From the NCBI GenBank assembly GCA_019155205.2, contig JAHNZQ020003149.1, positions 1,360,922-1,424,921 of the forward strand: a stretch of 64,000 bases of DNA, given 5' to 3'. Position numbers and translations under genes: made by a program. Within the stretch, counting starts at the first letter, position 1; every line of letters begins with the position of its first letter. Below, piece after piece: positions 40,975-53,301 of the stretch. The notes under the pieces are model-generated. The model saw only the letters and a list, made by a program, of their open reading frames with translations, was not told where the DNA came from and ran no database searches. The stretch is from Gracilaria vermiculophylla (lineage: Eukaryota > Rhodophyta > Florideophyceae > Gracilariales > Gracilariaceae).

Positions 40975-43900
40975 GACAAGTCCTAGGCGATGAGCAGCTG
41001 ACCCCCATGATGTGACACCATTGGAGCAGACACTGACTGTCACGTTCTCCTCTTGTTACACGTTTGCTTTCCAAGTTCGTAACCCAAGTTTCAAGTCCGG
41101 TATGGTTGCTGTGAAACCTCAATCCAGCTTCAAAGCCGCATTCTTCATGTATCCTTTCTCGCGAGCCCGATCCATCGTATTGCTATAGCATCCCACTCGC
41201 GACCTCCACATCTCTATTCTGCTTCGAAAACCATGCCTAAACTTCCAAAACCCATTCACCAACCTCCGGATATTTACCGACATGGTTTTCGACCATTACA
41301 GCCACAGGCCCGTTTCAAACCCATATGCCGACCGCTGCACGTTCCCGAAACGCAGTCAGCGCACATTTCGAATCGTATCTTTATCGCTTCATTCTCATTG
41401 CGACCGACAATTTACATATTTCTCCCGTATGTATCAGCAGGTCGCTGATCTTTCGTTCGGGGCAGCACTAACTTTCAACAGGCCGAAGAAAATGTTTTAC
41501 TTACAATTTTACAACATGGAGAGAATATGATTTGTATCTTGAGAGGGCAAATCGGAAAAAAAATCCAAACCATGAATTGCTACCGTCAGAAGCACACCCT
41601 TGCGCTCTTTGAAGGCCATATCACAATCGAGCTTTCTTCCGGCAGATCTGCCGCATTTTAGCTTTTCTGACTGTTCCTTGTGTACAATACTGACATGCGA
41701 GATCATTGGCACCTTGAATTATGCCCTTCGTGCCACGATTGATTACTTTTGTATCCATGAAGTTTGTGGATTCAAAAATATTCAATCGCAAATCTGCAGC
41801 TTGCTCGTGCTATATATTGTACCATACTGGCATCCTTCTGTAAACTTCTCTCCACTTTCAACGCGTCTGAATCAGGCTTCAATTGTTGTTTGAGTTCAAA
41901 AAGATACTGATGTTGCGTTCCATTCAACGCACCAAAGAAGCAATTATTGAGTGCGAATAGATTCTGTAGAACCCAATTCAACGGAGTCTATCGAGCACGT
42001 TTGAACCACAAAAAACACTTATCAAGGCAAATCCATCTGTGTGTGATCAAACCACTTCACCATTTCATTTTTGGTCGAATTTCATCAGAGCGCATTAACC
42101 ACAACAGGAAAAAAGCTTTTTTTGGCTATGTAACAGGTTTATATTTGTTTCAAAGCATTAATAACATACATCCTTTGCTCTTCTTTCTTTTTTCTACGAT
42201 GAGAAAACAATGCGTATCTATTCATTTCTAGATCCCATGTTCTGATCGAGGGGGTGGAAGCAGCTAGGGAATCAAACACCGGCTGTCGTTTTGATCTTTC
42301 CGCCGGTATAAATGTTCGATATATGTGAAGACGTGGAACAGTCTGTATCTGTCGCTTTGGAAATGCATCACGTCTCCAATACCACATAACATGGCTTTCA
42401 GGCCAGGCGTTGCGCAGGGCAAATATTTTGTTAGTGTAGAACTCTGAATTTGTGCGCTGAAATGAGATCAATAAATCACTTAGAAAAAAACTGATTTATT
42501 TCGAGTTTTGGATTGCTGTCCTATGTTGCTCTTTAACGTTAGCTTCTACTTGTAACAGAAATGGGCCTTGGAATCACAATGTCAGCCATCTGAGACTATG
42601 AGCAGATCTCTTGGCGTAAAAACGAATGACCAGCGTTTCTTGTTGTACCATGCTGGGTGCTCTTTCACTAGCAATGGTTGATATTCAATAGTTAATTTAA
42701 GGTTTCGATGGTATTTCCGTATCTTGCTCTCGTTGAACACAATTCTCTGATATTGATAGAAAAAATGCCTGCAAAAGTGTCGATTTTCCATAAACACCGA
42801 TAAATATGGCCCGTACTAAAAAATTGGCTTGTCTAGCCGGAGCAACCAGCGAAGAAAAAGGAAAGAAAGCATACAAAATGTAATCCGGCTTGAACCGTAT
42901 GAGCTGCTGGTCTTCCCAGAGAAAAAAAGCGTCGCCTGAAAGCTTGCCTGCAGTTCGCTTTTCGAATGTCGACGAGGATAGAAAAGAAGCGCTCTTTTGA
43001 CCATTGGACCATTCATATGAAAGTATGGCGACTCGTACAGCGAACCAGCATAGGAGCGCCGGAGTTCCTCAACTGCTTTTTCTTAATTCAGGCATCGATC
43101 AAGAGCAAAACCAAACATGGACAGTATTTTGGGTTTTCTTGTTGTGAGTTGTATCTGAATTGTACAGGTCGTAGCCAATGACAAGATTTGTCGTGGTCCG
43201 TACAAGTTTGGATGTTTGCGGCGAATATCACCTTTCCCGATATAGAAAATCTCAGAAGTAATCATCTCCCGAAGTAAAGATGATGTAACGCCAGCCAACG
43301 GAACGAGTCAAAACAACTAACACGCTCTCTATCGGAACTTTTGACGAGATCAAGAAGAGAAACATTCATTATGACATACGACAGACATTTTTCGTTCTTG
43401 CCGAAAGAGCGCGTTTTTTTTCATAAGCATGGCAACCCCGAGGCTTGTTTCCTTCTACCTTTAAGAGAAAAGCTGTTCTCCGATGAGCCGGTAGATTCCT
43501 CGGTTCGATGAGATCGTGCAAATGACAGCTGGTTGATTTATTTTCTCAATGATTCGGGAAAGGAACATGAGCATACCTCATAGCTGCCGCAACGAAGTAT
43601 ATATCCGCAGGGTCATGAGCGGATTCCCGTTACACACTCAATTGAAAGTTGAAACGGTTTTGAATTGCAGTCATATGAGCTCGAGCTCCACATCGCATGA
43701 TCCATCGCCGTTTTAATTCCATTGCATTGCTTCTGGGACCAATTTGTCGCAAGAAATCGAGGTTTGTTAGAAAAGGCGATTGAAACCAAGCAGGAAACTG
43801 CGCCCCGAACGTAGATGCAGATTGCCTGTCTCGGTAAAGGAAGTTCTGGAAGGAGGAGCTCAAACATCAGACGATCTCGACGGGAATTTTGCAACACTTG

Positions 43901-45257
43901 CGCAAACGCCTTCCAGTATTTTCGATCCAGAAGTTGGAGCACGCTTTATCGATAGGAACGACAGATTCGTTAATATATCGCGTGGCGCCGGTGATGTTAG
44001 CTTCCTAAACCGCACATCGAAGTACGGTTACCACATCGTAACGACAACGGTCATGACGATAGCCTTACTGTAGATAGAGCTTCCTAAACGAACATCTCAT
44101 TTCCTGGAAATAATTTTGAAAAGCACGCGTTTCACGACCACATTCACATCAGGTTTCCCTTCAGAGATCAGACTACGTGCCGAGTACTGATTGTATCGCC
44201 GACAGGTGCACATTTTGCAAAAATGTTGAAAATTTGAGCCGCTGATGCCAACCTCGTACTCATGTTTGCTCGTAAACGGTTCTCGCTTTCCGACTGCGGA
44301 TTTTGTGCCGATTTTGTTCCGGCCCCCCAGGCTGCAGCCATTCCTTCCCATCTTGAATTCTTTTGCCCCGCCAAGGCGGCAATAAGCGCAAGAAAGCGCC
44401 AAACAGTCGTCTCGGACATTTTCGCAATGTTTGACATACACATCTCCTTCGCTCTCATCAAAGCCAAAACCAATTCGGTTCCGACATCAGCCGAAAATTA
44501 GATGGAAAGCACTTCCAGGGCCCTCATCAGAAATATTCAGATAAGCTCCAAATAAAAGGGCTGAGCGGCAGTGGAAAACTGAACGTAACCTCCTATTAAC
44601 ACCATATGGATCCAGCAACACATCGCATCCAGTCCTGGGAAAATGGCGAGACATGCCTGTGCTCTGAGGGGGGTTCCCGGTTTATATCTTTCTTCTCACA
44701 TCATTTGCAGAAGGTCAAGCAATTTTTCTGTTGGTCAGAACGGGACTTCGAGGGCTGTGAACAAGCGTGCAAAATTTGAGACACACTCGGGGATGAAGGA
44801 GATTGGAGAAGAGACCAGAGCACTGAACTTGTTCAAGAACCGCTAGTGAATGGATCCAAAGCAAAGGGGATCGAAATCGGTGGTTGCGATCCAGAGGAAT
44901 GGGCTTCCAGACAGTAGGACAGAAAAAGGACAAACATGATGTTTCTCACACACCGTAAGGTCGACTTCTGACGAAAAAGGAATGCACGAGAGAGGCTTGT
45001 ATATCCGATTAAGCATTGTGTACATTCTGCGCACCTTTCTTATGTTTCTTGAAAGAAGTTCTTCAGAATCGTGGAGACGAACCTCTCAACTATGTGTCTT
45101 CCACCCGTCCTGCGGAAGAATGTGTTCCGCAAGAAGCAAAGCGGAGCAGGCTGGCCAAAATAACATGCTGCAATGAGAAAACTGCGGTGTTTAAGCATTA
45201 TGGCATTGTGCGGACAGTAGTGTATCGGAGAGGTTTTGTGTTCCGGGAATCAACTGC

Positions 45258-45281
45258 CTTCTTCTTCTTCTTCTTCTTCTT
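45258..45281. repeat. (CTT)8 microsatellite
   Basis: Eight consecutive CTT units. Confidence 0.9.
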
Positions 45282-47563
45282 GATATGGTCTGGTGTAACT
45301 TATTGCTTGTGCACCAGGAGAGCAATCCTACAGATAATTCTCTCTTCTATAGAAGGTCAAAAAAGTTGACGGCCATGTTCTTATCGATTCTAACAACGAT
45401 TTTTCTTTCCGCTCTCGCTTAGACGGTTTCTCATCGCTTCGGACCAAAATTTTAAGCGTGCATCGAAAGAGTACGGTGTCATCATCTTTTTTACCTTCCA
45501 TGCCGCACTCACATCTTACAACATTGTTTTTCATGTATGAACTTACGGGATGCAGTATTGGCGCATGACAGGTAGCAAATTGCTCTGGTGTTACTTCACA
45601 CCGTCTTATTTCTTGTGCACTTTCTCCGTTCTCTTGATTGACGCAAAAAACGTTTTTTTTCTTTGATTGTGATCTCACGCAAGCCACACTTTCGATATAG
45701 TCTACATGAACGAGAAATTTTTCTGCTATTGCAATCTTCAATCTCGATTTCGCATGTATGAAATGCCGTCTGAAGTTTGAATGCGACGAAGAAAAGTAGA
45801 GGGGGAAAAGACTCTGATTTCCGAGCAGATCAGAAGAACGGCTGGTACTGACTCAAGTAGAGCGAGCAAGACTGGGGGAAGCAGGTAGAATAAGGTAAGA
45901 TGGAGAATAGGTTGCACACAAAAAGCAGTACTGGAACATTCGGACGTTGTTACAGATCAGGTGCATCGGGGATGTAGTGTTGTAGTTGGCGCTCACAACG
46001 GGCGGCAGAACTGGAAGCTTGGGATTGATTTACTGCAAGGAAGGGATAGCTGCAAGGGTCGTGTACGTGGATTAGATGCCGAATCGGAGAAGAAGGCTGT
46101 GTGCATCGGAGGACGCAGATGGCGGGCGAGATGAGCATTTGCATGCATGGACGGACGTCAGGAGAGAGCTCGGAGTCATGGGCAACCAGACGCAGGTGTA
46201 CCGCAGGAATGGGAAGAGAGAGGGTCGGTGGAAGATGAGATGGCTCTCGCGTAGGTACTGATGACGAGGAAAATGAGCCCGTTTGGACAAGAGTTGTAAG
46301 TGGAGAGGGATGTGGATGGCATGGGTGCCCCAGCGGACCGCGCCGTTGTTGGTTGGAATTTGGGCACAGTCGGCATTCATATGGGCCAAAGATATGAAAC
46401 CGTGGCTGTGTGCTCTTACACTTGATTTACACGATGCTGGCGCGCTGGCGCGCACGTGCCGGTGCCGCCGACGGTACTGTAGCGGCGCTGCGCAGGGCGC
46501 GCCAACGCGCAAATGCGCATGCGCGGCGCGTGCGCGGCGCGTGCGCGGCGCGTGCCGCTTGGTGGCCAAAAGCGCTGCAAAAAATCAAAAGCGACGAAGA
46601 AAAGTTGTGCCTCGTTAGAAGGATCTCTGCGACAGAAGCGATGTGGGAGAGGGGCGGCGGCTTGGGAAGCGTGTTCGGGGCGGAGCAGCAGCGCGGACTG
46701 CTCTGCTTCGCAGTTTTTGTCGCTTGGCGAGGGGGGAGTGGGCGCTTCTTCGCCGCATGCAAACGTGTGGGGCGCGATCGTGAGGCTAGTGGCTACGTTG
46801 CGTTGTGCGCGCTCGCGATTGTTCGCGCATGCTTGCCGTCGCGGCACTTTCCAGCCTTCTGGTGGTAGCTCCACTCGCGCTACCGCCGTCACGCTTGCAG
46901 TGTTCCACCTCCAGTTCCCTTTCTCCCGCCGCAATCGCTCCTCCACCTCCGTTCTCTACTCTTCTCGAAAGCTCCGCGAGAACCCCCCCCCCTTCGGCTG
47001 TGCCACACATTCGCCGCCCTTTCTTTCCAAACATCGCGTCTCGCACGCCATGCTTGCTGCTTTGTCGTGCCACCGTTCTCTCCGCCGCGGCGCGCGCCGC
47101 AGAGCATCCCCTGCGTGGCATGGCGCAGCAGCGAGGAAATGGAATGGTCTTTCGGCTACTGTGCTTGCGCCTTGCACCTCTACCACTTCCTGCTTTGTTC
47201 CGCGCAGCCCCCGTCGCGCCTCTACGCGCAAGTATTCGCCTGTGCAGCGTATATATGTCTTTGTCATTGAGCGCAGCAAGTTTTTGAGTTGCGCTTCCCG
47301 CTCGATCCCTGTTCTTTAGGGCACCATTTGTCCTTTCGCATCCCCTGTGGATCCACCCAAGGCGCCGGGTACATGGTTCCACTCCTTGCGAGCCGATTCG
47401 AGCGCATGCGATTCATGCTGTCGGTCGCAGTTTTCCTATGTAGGAAACAATGGCAACAAAACTTATTCCTGTCGGCCAAAGACACTGTTTCGATGCGCTT
47501 TGGTTCTACTTGCGGCGACTTGCCGCTCGAGGAAGACACTTTTCACCTATAGCCATTTTTTTC

Positions 47564-47667
47564 GGCATGGTGAGAAGCTGTGCATCAAGAAGCACTGTGT
47601 GAAAGCCATGTGTTTGGCATGGTGAGAAGCTGTGCATCAAAAAGCGCTGTGTGAAAGCCATGTGTTC
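47564..47667. repeat. Tandem pair of a 52-bp unit
   Basis: Two head-to-tail copies (47564-47615, 47616-47667) beginning GGCATGGTGAGAAGCTGTGC and ending near GCCATGTGTT; only a few bases differ. Confidence 0.9.
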
Positions 47668-47755
47668 TTGTTCGGAGAGAAAATAGTGACCAACTGTGAT
47701 GAAACCAAACTAAAACGGTTTTGTTACGAGCTTCAATCCATGCGAGAGAGACACG

Positions 47756-48005
47756 CTTACGCACATTTCCATTTGGGCAAGGCTTGAAATTATGCAGCAG
47801 ACGGGGCTCTCAGCGAGTAGTGGGTGCCTGTTCCAGGCGGAAAGAAGTACGAAGCGCAAAAAACGCGCAGCAAGATGGTTTTGGGCTGAGCACCAAGGTG
47901 AGCCGGAGAGCCAGGCTTATCCACGTTTCCATTCTACCAGTGAGAGAGAAAACTGTGCAGCAGAAAGCGCTGTCGGCAAGCCGTGCGCGCCCGTTCCAAG
48001 TGGAA
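47756..48005. repeat. Diverged direct repeat, about 87-90 bp, offset about 160 bp
   Basis: Copies at about 47756-47842 and 47916-48005 share CTTA-CCAC-TTTCCATT, a GCAGCAGA block, and CCGTTCCA-G-GGAA at the end. The GCAGCAGAAAGCGCTGT part resembles the core of the 52-bp unit just upstream, suggesting one repeat family. Confidence 0.55.
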
Positions 48006-48926
48006 GGAGCGCCAAACATGCAAGGAAATCGCTGCTACATAGGTTTGCCATACGCGTCAAATTGAGTTAGACAAGTTTTTTTTTTTTTTTCCGTGAAGAG
48101 AAGCACTGTACCAGACAGCACTGTTGGTGAACCGTAGGTTTTTGAGTGGAATCAGTGACGAGCATGGAGGAAAGCTCAGCAGGGCGGGTTGCTGCCGGTG
48201 AACACCACACTGGGCGGCGCTTGCTATTGGCGCCTGTGGGGGGCAAGCGGACGGGACGCGATCCGCGATCGTCATGAAGATAATGGCAGCATGCGCAAGA
48301 CGCGCGTGGCGCGCAGGGCTTTTTTGATTCAGCTTGTGGTGCCCACTTGTGCTGTGCTGTTGTACGAGGACTTGTCTGCCAGCGCAAAATGACGCTCTTG
48401 AGCTCGGAGCCATACCTTAGGAACGAGTGAGGGCGTGCACAAATTGACGCAACGCCTGTACTTGACACGTGCCTACTGTGTACAGGCTGTTCAAGGACAC
48501 GAGTTTTTGCGTCGCAACAACGCCGGTACTCCAAAAGCGGCTATGGCGAGACATGTGGTGAAAAACACTGTACATTTACGAAACAAGAGCGCAACAGTTC
48601 CCAAGGTGTTAGATATTTGTGTGTGGCGACTTGTTGATTGGTTGTGTTCCGTTCGTCGCAGGATATGAAAGAGTGAAGTGGAGCTAGCGGCAGTGCGCTA
48701 AGCTCGCTGTGAGTGGGAAGGGGGTGTTGGGGAGGACGCCGACATGTTCTCGAAAACAAACGCAGTCGAGCGGGAATTCGTAGAGCTGCGCAGCCGGGAG
48801 CGGCGAGTGGGCCTCAGAACGCGGGCCCATGCTTGTGACTGCGACGCGCCGGCAAATGCGCACATCAAAATGGCTTGCAAAGTGCGCACACGCGCCTGCC
48901 GCGCCCTGCCGCAAAGCCAAAGCTCG

Positions 48927-50381
48927 TCACAGCGGAAACTGTAGCAGCTCGTCCTCAAGTCCATCCTCGTCGAGGTCCTCCGGCAGCGCCCAGTGTTGCG
49001 CGCCTTCTTCCACCAGCGGGAAGTCGACGACAGGCTCGCCTAGCATATTCTTCAAGTCATAAGGCCGCGAAAAGTCGTTGCTGATAACTACCCACTCCGG
49101 CTTGGCCTTGATGCTCTCTCCGTTGTGGTTGTGACCTTTCGTGACTCTGTTCTTTGTACAGATACTGGCATCGTTGTCCGTGCTCTGGGCGCACGGTGGT
49201 CGGCGGTAACCGTCGCGGTTGCAGTCGTCGCCGCCGCCGCCGTTGGCGTTGGCGTTGTCGTCGGCATCGGTGTCCACGTCGGCGTCCACGATGCCGTCGT
49301 TGTTGGCGTTATCGTCGTCATTGGCGTTGCCGTTTGTGTGGCCGAGGGCACTGCCGTTGGGTTCGGCGTTGCCGTCGGCTTCTGCGTTGCCGTCGGCTGC
49401 GCCGTTGCCTTCGGCTGCGCCGTTGCCTTCGGCTGCGCCGTTGCCTTCGGCTTCGACGGTGTCATCGGCTTTGGCATCGCTATCCCGTACGGCGTCAGAG
49501 GGGCCATCGCCGTCACTTTCAGCTTCTGCGTGGTCCTTATAGTCGACCAGGACGTCGTTGTCGTCGTCGGCGTCAACGTCGGCATCGACGCCCATATTCA
49601 TGTCCATGTCCACGTCCCTATCCACGTCCATGTCGCCGTCGCCGCTGTCGCTCAGCGTGCACGACGTGCCGTCGAGCGGCGGTGAAGTAGGGGCCATCGG
49701 CAGGCCACAAGGCGTGTGGCACAGCGGCTCCGAGCGTAGGTGCAGAGGCGGCGGAGCCGGGCGAAAATCGGCCGGCATGATCGGCGCCAAACGAGGCTCG
49801 GTCTTCTCAGCGTTGCTGGGCCGTAGGTTGCTGATGACGGTGCTGTACGGGCGCCTGGCGGCGGCGGCGGCGGCAGCAGCGGCTGCGGCGGCGGCGTTGA
49901 GCTGGGCGGCGGCGTAGGCGTGAACGGCCTCCTGCTGCGCTCTCTCGGCGAGCTTCCTTCTGCGGCGGTAGCGGGCGGCGAACGCCTTGACCTGCTTTTC
50001 GGAGCGGGTGCCGACGGATTTGATGATGTGCTCCCAGGCGAAGGGGCCGTAGCGATGCAGCGCGGCCTCAAAGCGCGCCTTCTCGGCGAAGCTCCAGTGC
50101 GAGCCGCGCGCAGCCATGTCGCGACGGCTGCGCTTGACGTAATCTATGCAGCGCGGGGAGGAAGTGACGGGGGTGGCGGGGGCGGTGGATGTGGGGGTGG
50201 TGGATCTGGCGCGGTAGGACTCCTCTTTGAGCAGGTGGGCCAGCTCGCGGCGCTTGACATGAAGAACGCTTTCCAGCTGGCGGATGCGAAAGGCGTTGGC
50301 GGCGGCGCTGGCGCAAAGGTCTGGCGAGGCGGCGAGCGCAATCGGATTGGCGAGCACTCGGTTGTGCTGTGCAACATCCAT
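48927..50381 (-). CDS. MYB/SANT-domain protein with acidic repeats
   Basis: 484 residues from an ATG. A helical N-terminal segment (IRQLESVLHVKRRELAHLLK) precedes a single MYB/SANT repeat at about residues 94-145: HWSFAEKARFEAALHRYG, WEHIIKSVGTRSEKQVKAFA, then Arg-rich RYRRRRKLAE. The TRSEKQV-A-Y spacing resembles the SHAQKY-type plant MYBs. A 12-residue poly-Ala tract follows. The C-terminal half is highly acidic, with Asp/Asn runs and six-residue units EGNGAA/DGNAEA repeated in tandem. The end is AQHWALPEDLDEDGLEDELL, an activation-like acidic motif. A nuclear transcription or chromatin factor is the natural reading. Its GC-rich coding strand leaves long antisense frames open. Confidence 0.85.
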   Translation of the reverse strand: MDVAQHNRVLANPIALAASPDLCASAAANAFRIRQLESVLHVKRRELAHLLKEESYRARSTTPTSTAPATPVTSSPRCIDYVKRSRRDMAARGSHWSFAEKARFEAALHRYGPFAWEHIIKSVGTRSEKQVKAFAARYRRRRKLAERAQQEAVHAYAAAQLNAAAAAAAAAAAAARRPYSTVISNLRPSNAEKTEPRLAPIMPADFRPAPPPLHLRSEPLCHTPCGLPMAPTSPPLDGTSCTLSDSGDGDMDVDRDVDMDMNMGVDADVDADDDNDVLVDYKDHAEAESDGDGPSDAVRDSDAKADDTVEAEGNGAAEGNGAAEGNGAADGNAEADGNAEPNGSALGHTNGNANDDDNANNDGIVDADVDTDADDNANANGGGGDDCNRDGYRRPPCAQSTDNDASICTKNRVTKGHNHNGESIKAKPEWVVISNDFSRPYDLKNMLGEPVVDFPLVEEGAQHWALPEDLDEDGLEDELLQFPL

Positions 50382-51520
50382 GGGTGGGCGGTAGGGTGGG
50401 GGGGGGGAAGTGTTTGGGGGTGGGCAGCGGTGGGCAGCGGTGGGCAGGTTGGTGACGAAGCGGAAATGGAACGTGGGGGGGCGGGGGGGATGGGAAAGAG
50501 CGGCGGGTGTTAAGTAATGTTATGGCGGAACGGTGTTCGGGAGGCGCGCCCTCTCTCGCTGAGCAGTCGAGCAGTGGGTGAGGTGCGGGCGGTGGGCACA
50601 GGCCGGCACGTGTTCCGTGCGCGCCGCGCGCACGAAATCCGCCGGCGCACCCCTTGTGCGTACGTGTCACGCGTTGGCAGCCAAAGTGATGGGCAGGCGG
50701 CGCCGAGGTTGCCGCTGGGCGACCGCGGGGCGGCCGCGGGGCGGCATGCGTGCGCAGCGCGCACGTAAAGGGGGGGAGTGTGTCTGGCGCGTGGCTCGTG
50801 TTGCGTGGCGCGTGCGGCGAGCCATGCGGTGCCATGGGGTGAGGGGGCGAAGCGGCACCGTATCGGCGCCAAATCGGCTACAAATCTACGCCACTCTGCG
50901 GCGCGCGTCCAATGCGCGAGCCTCACGCCGTATCTCACAAACATCTCGCGGCGGCGCCCATGCACCGCGCCGTGGGCGATGCATGTAAGCGACGTGCAAT
51001 CGCGGCCGCCGACGCTTCGCGCGTGAATCTGCGCCGTGCCGCTTCGGCCACCAATGACCACCGCGTCCGTATCTGCGCCGTATCTCGCCGTTCCTGCCAT
51101 CCCACGCGCCGCAGTCTTGCGCAGCCCACGCCAGACAGACGGCGCACTTTCACCGCCATGCTGCGTGAGCGCATGTGGCCACGTGCGTCGCGCGTGTGTA
51201 ACGGCGACTGACTGCCACCTGCTGCCCTACGCGTCTGCGCGCCGCTGAGCGCCGCTGCTGCGTCCGCGCCGCCGTGCCCACGTGTGCCACGCATGCGCGC
51301 ACCGCTGCCGGGTGCCACAGCTCGCCGCGCCTCCCCACAGCGCCGCGTCCATCGCCCGCGTGGCCACGTGCCGTCCGCTTGCGCTGCGCTCCACAGCCCC
51401 GCGCAGTACGCCGCCACTGCCAACCAACTCATCCCCCTCCCCGCCCTGCTCTCCCCACCCCATCCATCCTTCGCGTCCCTTCCGCGCCGCCGCGCCGCCG
51501 CGCCGCCCACCCGCCCCGCC
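50382..51520. promoter_or_regulatory. GC-rich divergent promoter region
   Basis: About 1.1 kb between the MYB gene and the gene at 51521. It is CpG-dense, with tandem GGTGGGCAGC units at about 50419-50446, several CGTATC-GCGCC words between 50865 and 51090, and an E2F-like GGCGCCAAAT near 50866. Long frames on both strands are composition artefacts. Confidence 0.45.
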
Positions 51521-51581
51521 ATGTCTGACACCGTAGTGTCCCCTCCCGGCGACGAAGATTCCGCTCGCCCCAGCCCGCCGT

Positions 51582-51614
<33 letters not shown>

Positions 51615-52453
51615 AACCGAAAGAGATGCCGCTGCCGCCCAAGTTTCCGTCTATCCATGACGAGCCGGCGTGGACCAGCCCGCACCCCGCTCAAACTTCG
51701 CCTGCCGTCGAAGCCCGCGACTCCGCCCCGGACGCTGCCGCCACCGCCGACGCCGCGTCCGCCGCCGCCGCCGCCGCCACCGCCGCCGCCCCGAGCTCGG
51801 AGCCGTCCCCAAAGCAGCCGGCGCAACCCGTTTCGTGGAACCGCGACAGCTCGGACAACCTGTCGCCGTCGCTGTCGCAGCAGCCGCTTCAACCGGACCA
51901 CGCCTCCGCGCCGCACCAGCAGCCGGGAATGCTGCACGCGCTCCTGGCGCTGTTCAAACCCAAGGCGCAGCAGCCCGCTGCCGACGCGGCGCAGCCGCCC
52001 CCCCCGTCACAGCCGCCGCTGCAGAAAGTGAAGCACGTGGTGTGCAAGCTGCCGGACCCCACGCTGATCTTTGTGTTGCAGGCGTCGCTCATCCTGCTGC
52101 TGCACTCGCTTGTGCCGCACGTGTTGCGCTCGTGGCCTGCCAGGATTGTCGTGCCGCTGCTGCTGGTGCCCACCGTGGGCGCCGCCGCCCTGTGGAGGCG
52201 CACCGTCGTCATTGCCAAGCCGGGCAGGAGTGTGCTGTCCGTTGTCAAGCCCATCCCCAACGCCGGCAAAGTGGTCAGCATGGGGCAGACGCTGCGCGCG
52301 AGAGAGGCCGCAGTCATTACCGCCGAGCAAACCGTCCGAGATGGTCAGGTGCGATTGGAGATGTTGCGGAAGGAGATTGAAGCGCGTCTGCCCCCGCAGG
52401 ACTCCATCACCACTCTTCTGGCGAGCGACAACAGGGCGCAACAAACCTCGTAA
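51521..52453 (+). CDS. Unknown proline-rich membrane protein
   Basis: 310 residues from the ATG at 51521 (CCGCCATGTC context); upstream in-frame ATGs sit in promoter-like sequence. Residues 1-170 are Pro/Ala/Ser-rich with a nine-proline run. Two hydrophobic hairpin-like segments follow at about residues 185-228: LIFVLQASLILLLHSLVPHVL and RIVVPLLLVPTVGAAALW. The last 60 residues form a likely coiled coil (REAAVITAEQTVRDGQVRLE). The middle (HVVCKLPDPTLIFV) is the part most likely conserved. No family is recognised. The layout is compatible with an ER or organelle hairpin protein, which is inference. Confidence 0.65.
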
Positions 52454-53301
52454 TCCGTTTGCACAACCGCTGATTTTATCCGTGCCGCAGATATTGTTGC
52501 ACATATCTGCGCGGCGTCCAACGCCGATGACCGCCGCCATCGCGCGCTGCCACGTGCCGAGCGTCCACATGGATGCATGTGTCCATACTGCTGTACACGC
52601 TCACTGCATATCTGTGCGGGACCGCGACCCTTCCTGCGGCTGTGAGTACAACACAATACCACCAAAGCTGTTTTTGGTCGCCGCAAAGATTGCGCGCGCT
52701 TGCTCGTGTACTTGTGCACTTGTGCACAATCATCGCAGTTTTGACCATGTGTTACAATAAAGAAAGCCGCACAGCACCAAAGTGCGTGACGGGCCCATTT
52801 GAGTAAAACGCACGCATGTACAACACTACTGGATTTACACCGATTGAATAACTTTTAATCTCGCCCTCCGTCCGGCGTAGCGTCACAACCGCAGCGCACG
52901 CTGGATGCAGCTCCGTCATTGGAAGACTGCCACCTTTCGGCACAAGCAGAGGCCAACGAAAATGCACATGATGGCTTCAAGTTCGACGACGTGCGCGCAT
53001 ACAGCGCGCAAGCGTGGCTTTCATAGTTTACCTGCGCGCACTCTCACGTCAGCCGCCGTGCGACGACAGCGTTCAAACCAAGTGAAGCGCTCTTTGAAGC
53101 TTCTCGGGGCGATGCAATCCTGCCGCCAACTGCGCAACCACTCGCTGCCAACTGCGCAGCCGAACGGCACCCACGGCGCGGTCAAACGGCGCCAACTGCG
53201 CAGTGCAACGGCGCCAACTGCGCAGTGCAACGGCGCCAACTGCGCAGCCGAAATCACCAAAAACAGCCAGAGGCGGCGTGGAACAGATGCGCCACAGAGC
53301 C
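52454..53301. other. Intergenic, convergent, with a 22-bp tandem repeat
   Basis: About 850 bp between the 3' ends of two genes. Only the repeat at 53185-53250 stands out. Confidence 0.5.
53185..53250. repeat. 22-bp tandem repeat, three copies
   Basis: Unit AACGGCGCCAACTGCGCAGT plus GC, three head-to-tail copies, the last ending in CCG. More degenerate relatives extend left to about 53115. It lies 50-180 bp beyond the DUF3228 gene's stop. Confidence 0.9.

Larger units (their letters stand above)
40748..48926. other. 8-kb gene-poor region
   Basis: AT-rich to about 46 kb, then GC-rich to about 47.3 kb. No frame has both an ATG start and a recognisable or clearly protein-like product. A 152-residue frame at 46829-47287 begins with a signal-peptide-like stretch, but overlapping GC-rich frames on both strands are equally open. 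Contents that can be supported are a palindrome (40954-40974), a CTT microsatellite, GC-rich short repeats near 46500-46560, and the repeat family at 47564-48005. Confidence 0.5.

Noticed and set aside
46829..47287. 152-residue frame beginning like a signal peptide
   Set aside because: GC-rich region where several frames on both strands are equally open; no homologue.
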